A stretch of 64,000 bases of DNA from Acetobacter senegalensis (GTDB lineage Bacteria > Pseudomonadota > Alphaproteobacteria > Acetobacterales > Acetobacteraceae), in the NCBI RefSeq assembly GCF_001580995.1, contig NZ_LHZU01000131.1, positions 1 through 64,000 on the forward strand. Direction: 5' to 3'. Below, piece by piece: positions 19,890 through 28,124 of the stretch (position 1 is its first letter; every line of letters begins with the position of its first letter). The translations under genes were made by a program, and so were the position numbers. A model generated the notes under the pieces. It did no database searches. It worked only from the letters and a program-made list of their open reading frames with translations, and was not told the origin of the DNA.

Positions 19890-19925
19890 AAAGGGTGCCG
19901 CCTGACCAGCAGGCGGGCACCCTTT
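19890..19925 (-). terminator. Long hairpin between rpsO and pnp
   Basis: AAAGGGTGCCGCCTG pairs with CAGGCGGGCACCCTTT (about 15 bp with one bulged G, 5-nt loop), starting 11 bp after the rpsO stop. No poly-U run follows on the minus strand (CACCCTTTGCG). In other bacteria this interval carries an rpsO terminator or an RNase III site for pnp autoregulation. Either reading is possible here. Confidence 0.65.
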
Positions 19926-19936
19926 GCTTCGCACTC

Positions 19937-20206
19937 TTAGCGGCGCAGGCCCAGACGGGCGATCAGCGCTTCATAGCGTGCAACGCTCTTGCCGCGCAGG
20001 TAGTCCAGCAGGCTACGACGACGGCCAACGAGGATCAGCAGACCACGGCGGGAATGGAAATCCTTCGCGTGGGTTTTCAGATGCTCGGTGAGGTTATTGA
20101 TCCGCTCGGTCAGAATCGCAACCTGGACTTCCGGGGAACCGGTATCGGTCGGGGTCGTCTGGTATTCGCTAATCAGCGCCGTGCGGCGTTCAGCAGTAAT
20201 CGACAT
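19937..20206 (-). CDS. rpsO: 30S ribosomal protein S15
   Basis: The 89-residue S15 is a primary 16S rRNA-binding protein of the central domain. Diagnostic segments are [39 protein letters not shown] and [10 protein letters not shown]. The ATG at 20206 has ATGGAGAC upstream; an adjacent GTG at 20209 is less likely. It lies between truB (27 bp upstream) and pnp in the common truB-rpsO-pnp order. Confidence 0.98.
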   Translation of the reverse strand: MSITAERRTALISEYQTTPTDTGSPEVQVAILTERINNLTEHLKTHAKDFHSRRGLLILVGRRRSLLDYLRGKSVARYEALIARLGLRR

Positions 20207-20233
20207 CACATGTCTCCATAAAAAAGATCAGGT

Positions 20234-21148
20234 TCACAGAATCCGCACGGGGCGCAGCAGCCCATCTTCCAGGCGGCAGATCCCCAGTACGCGCCCCCCT
20301 TCCATGGCCCGGACAGGCTCACCTTCTTCGGTCTGGGGAATGCGTCCCATCAGATCGACAAGGCTCAGCGCCTGCCCGTGCAGCAGGGAAGCAGCTTCAT
20401 CAGCGGTCAGGGCCAGCGCCGGGATGTCGGCCAGCGCGGTCGCGACCGGACGCAGCAGCTCCGGTGAGGCATGCGCGTTGTCGTCGTTCGGGGCGATTTT
20501 GTCCAGTGTTATTGCGTCTGCCTCAGTAAAAGGCCCCACGCGCAGGCGCCTGAGCGCGATTATATGGCCAAGAGTGCCACAGGCCAGCGCCACATCACGC
20601 GCCAGCGCACGCATGTACACCCCTTTGCCGGATTCGACCTCAAAGATGGCCGTATCCTGATCCACCCGTTCGACCAGTTCAAACCGGTCCACCCGTGCCG
20701 GACGCGGCGGCAGTTCCGGCGGTCGGCCATCACGCGCCATGTCATAAGCGCGCTCCCCTGCCACCTTGAGGGCGGAGAACACGGGGGGCACCTGCATGAT
20801 ATCCCCTGTCAGGGCAGGCAGAGCGGCACGCAGTTCGTCATCCGTGGGGCGCACGTCAGAATGGCCGGTCACATTGCCATCCGCATCATCGCTGTCGCGC
20901 GATTCACCCAGCTTCAGGGTAAAACGGTAGATCTTGGTGCCATCCATCACGTAAGGCACGGTTTTGGTGGCTGTGCCAAACGCCAGAGGCAGAAGCCCGG
21001 TGGCCAGCGGGTCCAGCGTGCCGCCATGCCCCACTTTCTGGGCATCAAACAGCCTTTTGGCGCGCCCCACCACCTGCGTGGAGGTCATGCCTGTAGGTTT
21101 ATCAACAATCAGCCAGCCGTTTATCGGCCTGCCCCGTCTGCGTCGCAT
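20234..21148 (-). CDS. truB: tRNA pseudouridine(55) synthase
   Basis: TruB forms pseudouridine 55 in the T-loop of tRNAs. The 304-residue product starts RPINGWLIVDKPTGMTST and has the catalytic motif GHGGTLDPLATG with Asp46. It also contains GKGVYMRALARDVA and a C-terminal PUA-like part. The ATG at 21148 follows GGGAGTTCCC; the longer open frame upstream is not conserved-looking. It heads truB-rpsO-pnp. The 279 bp upstream, shared with the divergent mlaE-like gene, contain no evident gene. Confidence 0.96.
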   Translation of the reverse strand: MRRRRGRPINGWLIVDKPTGMTSTQVVGRAKRLFDAQKVGHGGTLDPLATGLLPLAFGTATKTVPYVMDGTKIYRFTLKLGESRDSDDADGNVTGHSDVRPTDDELRAALPALTGDIMQVPPVFSALKVAGERAYDMARDGRPPELPPRPARVDRFELVERVDQDTAIFEVESGKGVYMRALARDVALACGTLGHIIALRRLRVGPFTEADAITLDKIAPNDDNAHASPELLRPVATALADIPALALTADEAASLLHGQALSLVDLMGRIPQTEEGEPVRAMEGGRVLGICRLEDGLLRPVRIL

Positions 21149-21427
21149 GGGAACTCCCGTTTCAACAGGCGCTCTCCGGCCTTGCGGCTCAGAACAGGCA
21201 CCATCACACCAAATTGCATCCGGTTTGCACAACCGGCAGAACCGCGCTGCATCTAACCGACAGCCGCGCCCGCGGCAATGGCGCACGGCCTGTTTGCCAG
21301 CCGTTTGCATGACCCAGCCCAGCCACCCAACACCCCATGGAAGGTGGGCGCCTGAAAATATCCAGACCATTTTAGCAGGCCAGCCGCGCGCGCGGGCAGG
21401 ACTGGTCAGCCCTGTCATCGTGCCGTA

Positions 21428-22612
21428 ATGTTGCCACACACCATGACTGATCATTCAAACGCATCATCCTCCTCCGCCAGCCAGACACCCCGGGCCGCAC
21501 CCCATTGGGATCTGGACATGCACACAGGCACCCCCTGCCTGCATGTGCAGGGTGACTGGACGGTGCAGAATGGCGGAATGGCTCCCTTCCCCACCGATGG
21601 GCTGAACCAGACCCATCAGGGTCAGACGCTGCAAATAGACACCACTGGCCTGCAACAGTGGGATTCCGCGTTCATTACCTTCCTGTGGGATGTCAAACAG
21701 GCTGCGGGCCATGCCGGGCTGACGTTTGACCCCACACATCTGCCAGAACCTGCCCAACGCCTGCTGGCGCTGCTGCCAGAACAGCCAGCCGCCAAGCCCG
21801 CTGGCCCTGGCCCCAAACCACCACTGCTGGAACGGGTGGGGGATATCACCCTCAACACGCTGACAGAAACCGGCACCGTGGCCGAACTGGCGGAAGAAAC
21901 CACCAAGGGCGCGCTGAAAACCGTAACCGGCAAAAGCGGGATGCGGCTGAAGGATCTGGCCACCGATATCTGGAATGCCGGGCCATCCGCGCTGCTGATT
22001 GTGGGTGTGGTGAATTTTCTGGTGGGCGCCATTCTGGCCTTTGTGGGGCTGGTGGAACTGCGCCGCTTTGCAGCCGAGATCTATGTGGCCAATCTGGTAG
22101 GCATTGCCTGCGCCCGTGAGATTTCAGCCATCATGACCGCCATCATCATGGCGGGGCGCACCGGCGGCGCGTATGCGGCCCGCATCTCCACCATGCTGGG
22201 TAATGAGGAAATTGACGCGCTACAGGTGTTTGGCATTCCGGTGTCTACCTACATTCTGCTGCCGTCCATCCTCTCGCTCGCGCTGATGATGCCGCTTTTG
22301 TATCTGTATGGCACGCTGATCGCCATTCTGGGCGGGTTTGTAGTGGCCATGAGCATGATGAGCGTATCCGCCATTGGCTACTGGACCACCACGTTTGATG
22401 GTGTGGCCCTGCATGAATTTGTGTTCGGCTTTGTCAAATCCTTCTTTTTCGCCAGCTTTATTGCGCTGGCGGCCTGCCGTGTGGGCCTGAAGGCCGGACG
22501 GAGTGCGGCAGATGTGGGCATTGCCGCCACCCGTGCGGTGGTGATCGGCATTGTGGGGATTATCGCCATGGATGCGGTTTTCGCAGTTATCGCGAACGCA
22601 CTGGACATTTGA
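21428..22612 (+). CDS. mlaE: MlaE-family ABC transporter permease with N-terminal STAS-like domain
   Basis: This is the permease of an MCE-type lipid transporter acting between the membranes. Residues about 25-115 form an extra N-terminal domain resembling a STAS/MlaB fold (LHVQGDWTVQN; LQIDTTGLQQWDSAFITFLWD). It is followed by the MlaE domain with several transmembrane helices and hallmarks GIACAREISAIMTAIIMAGRTG and LQVFGIPVSTYILLPS. The total is 394 residues, the fused form of the permease. ATGs at 21428 and 21443 are both possible; neither has a clear ribosome-binding site. The gene starts a four-gene operon, with the next start 1 bp after its stop. Confidence 0.92.
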   Translation: MLPHTMTDHSNASSSSASQTPRAAPHWDLDMHTGTPCLHVQGDWTVQNGGMAPFPTDGLNQTHQGQTLQIDTTGLQQWDSAFITFLWDVKQAAGHAGLTFDPTHLPEPAQRLLALLPEQPAAKPAGPGPKPPLLERVGDITLNTLTETGTVAELAEETTKGALKTVTGKSGMRLKDLATDIWNAGPSALLIVGVVNFLVGAILAFVGLVELRRFAAEIYVANLVGIACAREISAIMTAIIMAGRTGGAYAARISTMLGNEEIDALQVFGIPVSTYILLPSILSLALMMPLLYLYGTLIAILGGFVVAMSMMSVSAIGYWTTTFDGVALHEFVFGFVKSFFFASFIALAACRVGLKAGRSAADVGIAATRAVVIGIVGIIAMDAVFAVIANALDI

Positions 22613-22613
22613 C

Positions 22614-23396
22614 ATGACCGAGCCAGACACCCTGATTTCCGTGCGCGATCTGACCATTGCCTTTGGCCCCAAGGTTATTCAGCAGAACGTTTCCTTTGAT
22701 CTTAAACGCGGTTCCATTTTTGCCGTGATGGGCGGTTCAGGCTGCGGCAAGAGCACGCTGCTGAAAAGCATGATCGGCCTTTTGCGCCCCACCTCCGGCC
22801 AGATTCTGGTGGGTGGGGAAGATTACTGGGCACAGAACGAAAAGCGCCGCACGGAGCTGAACCATCGCTATGGCGTGCTGTTTCAGAGCGCCGCGCTGTG
22901 GAGCTCCATGACGGTGGGGGAAAACGTGGCCCTGCCCATGGAAATGTTCACAGACCTGACGCCAGAGGTGATCCGGCGGCTGGTGGAGCTCAAACTGGGC
23001 TTTGTGGGCATGGAGCAGGCCATTGACCTGATGCCATCTGAAATTTCCGGCGGCATGCGCAAACGGGCCGGGCTGGCCCGCGCCATTGCGCTGGAGCCTG
23101 ACATCCTGTTTTTTGATGAACCCTCCGCCGGGCTGGACCCCATTACCTCCGCCCGGCTGGATGATCTGATCCTGACCCTGCGGGATGGGCTTGGCGCGAC
23201 AATTGTGATTGTCAGCCACGAACTGCCCAGCCTGTTCAAGATTGCGGATGACGGCATCTTTCTGGATGCCCGCACTCACACCCCCATTGCCCGTGGGTCT
23301 CCGCGGGATCTGCGCGACCACAACACCATTCCTGAAGTGGTGGCATTCATGAACCGTAAGGCGGACATCGCTCCTGCCTCTGAGACAAAGGGCTGA
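22614..23396 (+). CDS. mlaF: MlaF-type ABC transporter ATP-binding protein
   Basis: This 260-residue ATPase powers the MCE transporter. It has the Walker A motif GGSGCGKST, the signature SGGMRKRAGLARAIALEP and the Walker B region ILFFDEPSAGLDP. The SGGMRKR form of the signature is typical of the MlaF/Ttg2A group. The ATG at 22614 is 1 bp after the permease stop; the longer frame upstream only overlaps that gene. The 6-bp gap to the MCE-domain gene supports one operon. Confidence 0.95.
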   Translation: MTEPDTLISVRDLTIAFGPKVIQQNVSFDLKRGSIFAVMGGSGCGKSTLLKSMIGLLRPTSGQILVGGEDYWAQNEKRRTELNHRYGVLFQSAALWSSMTVGENVALPMEMFTDLTPEVIRRLVELKLGFVGMEQAIDLMPSEISGGMRKRAGLARAIALEPDILFFDEPSAGLDPITSARLDDLILTLRDGLGATIVIVSHELPSLFKIADDGIFLDARTHTPIARGSPRDLRDHNTIPEVVAFMNRKADIAPASETKG

Positions 23397-23402
23397 AGCA
23401 GC

Positions 23403-24359
23403 ATGGCTGAAGGCACAAACCGGAAAACCCTGATCGGCGCGTTTGTGATAGGCGGCGGCTTACTGGGGCTGGCCATCATCATGCTGTTCGGGCACATGCG
23501 CTTTTTCACCCCCTCGCGGGAGGCCGCAGTGGTGTTTCAGAACTCCATCACGGGTCTGGCCGTGGGCGCACCCGTCAACTTCCGTGGTGTGAAGGTGGGG
23601 TCTGTCAAAAGCATCACGCTGCGTTTTGATCCGCTGGACCACAAAGCCTACATTCCCGTTGTACTGACCCTTGAGCCGGACCAGATCCATGTGGTGCGCG
23701 ATGTACCGGGGGACACCAAGGTGCGGGTGCAGGACATGATTGCCAACGGCCTGCGCGCAGAACTGAACCTGCAAAGCTTTGTAACCGGGCAATCCAACAT
23801 CGAACTGGATTTTGACAAGTCCGCCCCTGCTGTTTTGCACCCGCGCATTACGGATCTGCCGGAAATTCCCGCTCGTCTGTCCACCATGGAAAAGCTGAAG
23901 GACACGCTGGGCCAGCTTCCCGTGAAGGATATTGCGCACCACGCGGATGATACGCTGCGCTCCATCCAGTCCCTCAGTGACAAGCTGAACGATGATCTGC
24001 CGCCGTTGATCGCCAGCATGAAAGTCACGACCGACCGCTCACATGACACGGTGCAGGCTGCCACGCAGGCGATCCGCGACCTTCAGAGCAAGCTGGATAT
24101 CACGCTCTCCAAAATGGACACGCTGCTGGAAACCGGCACCACACAGCTAAGCGGGCGTGGGGCAGATATTCACGCCACCATGGTGTCTGCCACCAAAGCG
24201 CTGGACAGCCTGCAGGGCATTATCTCTCCGCGCTCGGCTGATCGGGCCAATCTGGACGCTGCCCTGCGGGATATTGCGACCGCCGCCGCCTCCCTGCGTG
24301 GCTTTGCCAGTGATGTTGAACGCAACCCGCAACTTCTGCTGATGGGACGCCGTCCATGA
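23403..24359 (+). CDS. mlaD: MCE-domain substrate-binding protein (MlaD-like)
   Basis: The 318-residue inner-membrane-anchored protein has one N-terminal transmembrane segment (GAFVIGGGLLGLAIIMLFG). A single MCE domain follows (VVFQNSITGLAVGAPVNFRGV and KVGSVKSITLRF, about residues 38-118) and then a long helical tail. It is longer than classical MlaD (about 180 residues), so it is nearer to the PqiB/YrbD-with-tail types. In MCE systems the domain forms a hexameric ring that carries phospholipid. Its last codons overlap the next gene by 4 bp (ATGA). Confidence 0.9.
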   Translation: MAEGTNRKTLIGAFVIGGGLLGLAIIMLFGHMRFFTPSREAAVVFQNSITGLAVGAPVNFRGVKVGSVKSITLRFDPLDHKAYIPVVLTLEPDQIHVVRDVPGDTKVRVQDMIANGLRAELNLQSFVTGQSNIELDFDKSAPAVLHPRITDLPEIPARLSTMEKLKDTLGQLPVKDIAHHADDTLRSIQSLSDKLNDDLPPLIASMKVTTDRSHDTVQAATQAIRDLQSKLDITLSKMDTLLETGTTQLSGRGADIHATMVSATKALDSLQGIISPRSADRANLDAALRDIATAAASLRGFASDVERNPQLLLMGRRP

Positions 24360-24946
24360 TGTTTTCCGCCCGCCGTCTGGCCTTTACCGCCCTTACAGCC
24401 TGCGCCCTGCTTTCAGCCTGTGCCTCGCCCCCGTTGCGGCTTTACACCCTTGGCATGCCCTCTGATCAGGAAGTGCGGCAGCCGCACCTGTCCTCCCGCG
24501 CCACCACCATTCAGATCAGCCGCGTGGTGATTCCGGATTATCTGGATTCTCAGGACATGGTGCTGCGCAATGGGGAAGAAATTGTGCGCAGCCCGAAATC
24601 CCGTTGGGCGACACGCCTTTCCCTTGGCATGACGGACCTGATTACCAACGAGATTGCTAACTCCCACCCCAATGAACTGATTACGGATCAGCCGTTGGTG
24701 GACGTGGCCACGCTGCGGGTGCAGGTCAACATTTCCCGCTTTGATGTGGATGCCAACGGGCAGGCCGTGCTGGATGCAAACTGGGCTGTTCTGCCGCAGG
24801 ACCCCAACAAGCCGCTGATTCGTGACCGTGCACATCTGACCGCATCCGGCTCAGTCGCCACGGATTCGGATGTGGCTGCATTGATGCGCCACATGACCCT
24901 TCAGTTGGCAGACCGGGTGAACATGTCCATCCCGCCGCATATCTGA
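24356..24946 (+). CDS. ABC-type transport auxiliary lipoprotein (PqiC/DUF330-like)
   Basis: This is a 196-residue outer-membrane lipoprotein component of the MCE system. The signal peptide ends in the lipobox LSAC with the acylated cysteine at residue 22. The mature part begins ASPPLRLYTLGMP, the usual opening of the PqiC family (LYTL), and contains ISRVVIPDYLDSQDMVLRNG. It is translationally coupled to the MCE-domain gene and closes the four-gene operon. The second MCE system in this window has its own homologue at 45486-46193. Confidence 0.88.
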   Translation: MMFSARRLAFTALTACALLSACASPPLRLYTLGMPSDQEVRQPHLSSRATTIQISRVVIPDYLDSQDMVLRNGEEIVRSPKSRWATRLSLGMTDLITNEIANSHPNELITDQPLVDVATLRVQVNISRFDVDANGQAVLDANWAVLPQDPNKPLIRDRAHLTASGSVATDSDVAALMRHMTLQLADRVNMSIPPHI

Positions 24947-25097
24947 GAGGTCGCTCGAAAGGCCTCCCCCTGCCTGTTGCCTATGTGCGAGGATGTATAG
25001 CGGAAGGGAGCCCGTCCGCCCGGATGCCTCCAGCGGGACATGGCACGACTGGAATATGAGGAGACCTTTCGGCCCGACGACAAGAGAAGCCTGCCAG

Positions 25098-25121
25098 CCT
25101 GCGAACCCAAAGGGTCGCAGG
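25098..25121. terminator. Hairpin between the convergent mla and glycosyltransferase units
   Basis: CCTGCG (25098-25103) pairs with CGCAGG (25116-25121), with an inner ACCC/GGGT pairing and a small loop. No U-tract follows on either strand. It lies just beyond the stop codon of the minus-strand glycosyltransferase and is a possible weak terminator or 3'-end protector. The rest of 24947-25129 shows nothing recognisable. Confidence 0.4.
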
Positions 25122-25129
25122 GGAGATTG

Positions 25130-26626
25130 TCACACAGAAGGACGGCGTTTTTTCCGAACGGATGGAGAGGACTTAGCCACCACTGCGGTCTTTGCCGCAA
25201 CCTTGGCTGGCGCGACCTTTTTTACCGCAACACGGGCACGAGCAGGCGCTTTGACCGGAGTTGCAGGCGGGGCAGCGCCATTGGTTTTAGCCACCGTTTT
25301 TCTGGCCCTGCGGGGTTTTGACGCAGACGCCTGTACAACCGCAGCGTCTTTTTCCTGATCTTTCGTCTGAACCTGTTTATCCAGAACCTGCTCTGTCGTG
25401 GAATGGTCCTTGATCAGGCGCGCAATCAGTTTTTCATAATCCGCCAGATAGGACGCCATACAGAGCGAGCGTTCGGCTTCCTGCCGCACCGCAGCGCGAA
25501 GACGCTTGGCCAGCGGCTTGTTGGTCAGAAGCTCAAGAATGGCGTCAGCAATCCGCTCTGGCTCCGTGAACGGGGCAAGAAGGCCTGTTTCACCATCCGT
25601 AATGAATTCTTCAACCGGCGCCGTGGCGCTCCCCACCAATGCGCACCCCATGGCCATGGCCTCCCGCAGAGACCATGAGGCTACAAAGGGGTAGGTCAGA
25701 TATACATGCGCATCTGAACGCTGCAATAAGGCACGGAATGTTTCGTAAGAAACCTTGCCCACAAAATGAATGCGGGAGAGATCAAGCCTGCCCTTCAGTT
25801 CCTCAAGCATGATTTCGCGCCAGCAACCGGACGGCAGGCGCGCGCCGTAGCTGACGCCATCTCCGCCCACCACCACCACCTGCGCGTCGGGCTGTTCATC
25901 CAGAACCCGCGGCAGAGCGCGCATGAATTCGTGGAACCCACGGTAGGGTTCCAGATCACGCGCAACATATGTCACCAGCTTATGCTTGGGGGTAATGCGT
26001 ACATCCCCCACTTTTAGCGTTTTCTTGGCTGCTTTCGGGTCTGGGCGGCACATTTCAAGGTCCACCCCTTCCCGCAGGACGGTAATGTTGTCCTGCGCCC
26101 AGCCCGGATAGGTACTTTTCTGAAATTCCGTGGGGGTCTGCCCATAGCCGGGATTGGTCAGGGCCAGCAGATTGACCGTATTCTTGGCCCGCACCAAGGG
26201 AATGACCTCCGGAGCCATGGGAAATTCCGGGTCAAAATCCACATCAAAGCCGGGCTCCGTGTGGTAATAGAATTCAAAATACCCAAGAACAGGCACGTTT
26301 GGGTACACGTCCTGAATGTTCAGCAGTTCTCCCCATCCGTGGTGGCCCAGAATAATGTCAGGCACAAAACCCAGAGTTTTCAGGGTCTGGGCAGCCTTGG
26401 CAACGGCATCCGCCCGCATGAGCCCCATATCCAGATCGCGCACACCGGGATGGGCCCTGTCCGTTGCCATGCGCGGCACGCGGTAACGCACACGGCGCAC
26501 ACCGGGAATGACGTTCGCATTGTCTTCACTGATAAAAACAATCTCGTTCCCGCCCTGCCGCACAAGGTGGCGCACAAGATGCAGATACTGGCCCGGAAAA
26601 TTCTGGTGGATGAAAAGATACTTCAA
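25130..26626 (-). CDS. GT4-type glycosyltransferase with a histone-H1-like basic tail
   Basis: The first about 405 residues form a GT-B glycosyltransferase of the GT4 kind. The N-terminal Rossmann half starts KYLFIHQNFPGQYLHLVRHL. The C-terminal nucleotide-sugar half includes VTYVARDLEPYRGF, VVVVGGDGVSYG, HFVGKVSYETFRALLQRSD and the acceptor-loop segment SWSLREAMAMGCALVGS. Residues 409-498 are a separate tail. The last 60 consist almost only of Lys, Ala, Arg, Pro and Val (KPRRARKTVAK, APARARVAVKKVAPAKVAA, RKKRRP), as in histone-H1-like proteins. It is the last gene of a six-gene minus-strand cluster. The sugar donor and acceptor are unknown. The tail might bind a polyanion. Confidence 0.88.
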   Translation of the reverse strand: MKYLFIHQNFPGQYLHLVRHLVRQGGNEIVFISEDNANVIPGVRRVRYRVPRMATDRAHPGVRDLDMGLMRADAVAKAAQTLKTLGFVPDIILGHHGWGELLNIQDVYPNVPVLGYFEFYYHTEPGFDVDFDPEFPMAPEVIPLVRAKNTVNLLALTNPGYGQTPTEFQKSTYPGWAQDNITVLREGVDLEMCRPDPKAAKKTLKVGDVRITPKHKLVTYVARDLEPYRGFHEFMRALPRVLDEQPDAQVVVVGGDGVSYGARLPSGCWREIMLEELKGRLDLSRIHFVGKVSYETFRALLQRSDAHVYLTYPFVASWSLREAMAMGCALVGSATAPVEEFITDGETGLLAPFTEPERIADAILELLTNKPLAKRLRAAVRQEAERSLCMASYLADYEKLIARLIKDHSTTEQVLDKQVQTKDQEKDAAVVQASASKPRRARKTVAKTNGAAPPATPVKAPARARVAVKKVAPAKVAAKTAVVAKSSPSVRKKRRPSV

Positions 26627-26701
26627 AACGCCGCCTGTGTTCTGTCTTTCGGCTTCTGCAAAGAAGAAGGCCCGGCCTGAAAAGACCGAGCCATTCCTGC
26701 T

Positions 26702-28024
26702 TTAACGGCGTGATCCGGGCTTGCGGCCCCGACCCGCGCCCCGTGGAGCTGTAGCCCGACCAGCCTTGGATGTTGCCAGTTTGGCGCGCGCACTCTGGCG
26801 AGGATTGCCAGACCGAGCAGCCGGGGCTGGCTTTTCAGTTACGCTGGCCTTACGGCCACGGGATGCCTTGACCGGCGCAGCGGCAGCAGGCTCAGCCCCT
26901 TTGGTCTTGAGCGGCTTGCGGCCACCACGACGCCGACGCGGAGCTTCCTGCTCCTCTGGTGCACTTTCTTCTTCAATGAAGAGATCAAATTCTTCTGGTT
27001 CAGCGTCTTCCAGCTCTTCCAGTTCCTCAATCTCTTCAAGTTCTTCCAGGGCTTCTACTTCTTCTTCGAGCAGAGCAGCCAGATCTTCCGCTGCGGCCTT
27101 GGCGGCAGCCTTGTCTGTCTTGCCGCCTTTGCGACGGCCACCGCGCCCTGCGCCACCCCGCGGCAGGATTTCCAGCAGGAAGGCTTCAAGCGGTGCAAGT
27201 GTTTCGGATTCTACCGGTTCGCCGTTTTCTACCGGGCCAACCTTGGTACCATCCGTAAAGGTGGCGGTAACACGGCAGATGAATTTCTTGGCGGCATCGC
27301 CCTTCAGGCGGACGCACAGACCCAGAATAGGCAGCGCCATGCCACGGCTGCCACAATACTGGCCACCATCCACCCACGGGGACAGCCAGCCTTTGCCCAG
27401 AACGGCCTGATATTCAATATCGGACGGCTCGATGAGTTCAGCAGGCGCCACGCCAAACCCTTCAATCCACGCATGGCTGCCGGGTTCGCCCATCCATTCG
27501 CCAAGCCGCACGGCCACATCGCCACGGCGCTGGATGTGTGCGCCCACTTCGGGCTTCTGACCTGCTGCGACGGAGGTGGATTCAGAAGCCGAGGCCGCAC
27601 CCTGCGCCCGTGGCGCAACGGCAGGAGCCTGCAAGCCCGCACCACTGGCGGCAGCGGCCGGAGCGGGAGCATCAGCCTGCGCGCTCAACTGCACCACCTG
27701 CAGACGTGGCGCTTCATGCGGGGAATTGAGTTCCTGATAAATGGTGATCATGACCTGCGCCGGGCCACGCCGTACACGCACAAGGGCCGCACCATTCTGC
27801 GCACCCAGCCAGCCATCCTCTTCGAACGTCACAATTTCCACAGCGCCCGGTGTTTTGAGGGGGGGCTGGGAAATACGCACGCCCGGCAGGCCTGCTGCAG
27901 TTGGGGGCTGCTGGCCTGGAGTGTGAAAAACACAGAACAAACCAGTCTGAAGCGTCATCAGATGGCCTGATACCTTAAGGTCTGAAATACGCTGCTGGGC
28001 AGGCGCCTGGTTAGTCTGTGACAT
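26702..28024 (-). CDS. Unknown protein with ChW-like middle domain, acidic block and basic AT-hook-like tail
   Basis: The product has 440 residues. Residues about 45-115 form a beta-rich segment. Residues 118-150 are an Ala/Pro/Ser linker. Residues about 165-265 are a second beta-rich domain with conserved-looking tryptophans (GEWMGEPGSHAWIEGFGV; GKGWLSPWVDGGQYCG), recalling the clostridial hydrophobic (ChW) repeat. Residues 318-361 are almost purely acidic (EALEELEEIEELEELED). Residues 363-440 are strongly basic with RRRRGGRK, SRGRKAS and GRGRKPGSRR, like AT-hooks or an H1 tail. No signal peptide is seen. The ATG at 28024 follows GAGGGTTT. It lies between two glycosyltransferase genes, 75 bp from the next. 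I do not recognise a function. Confidence 0.82.
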   Translation of the reverse strand: MSQTNQAPAQQRISDLKVSGHLMTLQTGLFCVFHTPGQQPPTAAGLPGVRISQPPLKTPGAVEIVTFEEDGWLGAQNGAALVRVRRGPAQVMITIYQELNSPHEAPRLQVVQLSAQADAPAPAAAASGAGLQAPAVAPRAQGAASASESTSVAAGQKPEVGAHIQRRGDVAVRLGEWMGEPGSHAWIEGFGVAPAELIEPSDIEYQAVLGKGWLSPWVDGGQYCGSRGMALPILGLCVRLKGDAAKKFICRVTATFTDGTKVGPVENGEPVESETLAPLEAFLLEILPRGGAGRGGRRKGGKTDKAAAKAAAEDLAALLEEEVEALEELEEIEELEELEDAEPEEFDLFIEEESAPEEQEAPRRRRGGRKPLKTKGAEPAAAAPVKASRGRKASVTEKPAPAARSGNPRQSARAKLATSKAGRATAPRGAGRGRKPGSRR

Positions 28025-28124
28025 AAACCCTCTTTCAACATGACACTGTTGGCACAAGTGTAAATCAAAAAACTATGAACAGGTAAAGAAACACGGGCTC
28101 AAAGTCTAATAATTTGCGTCTTCC

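Noticed and set aside
24947-25129. Possible structured small RNA (SRP, 6S or RNase P type)
   Set aside because: One hairpin is present but none of the conserved loops of these RNAs was found.
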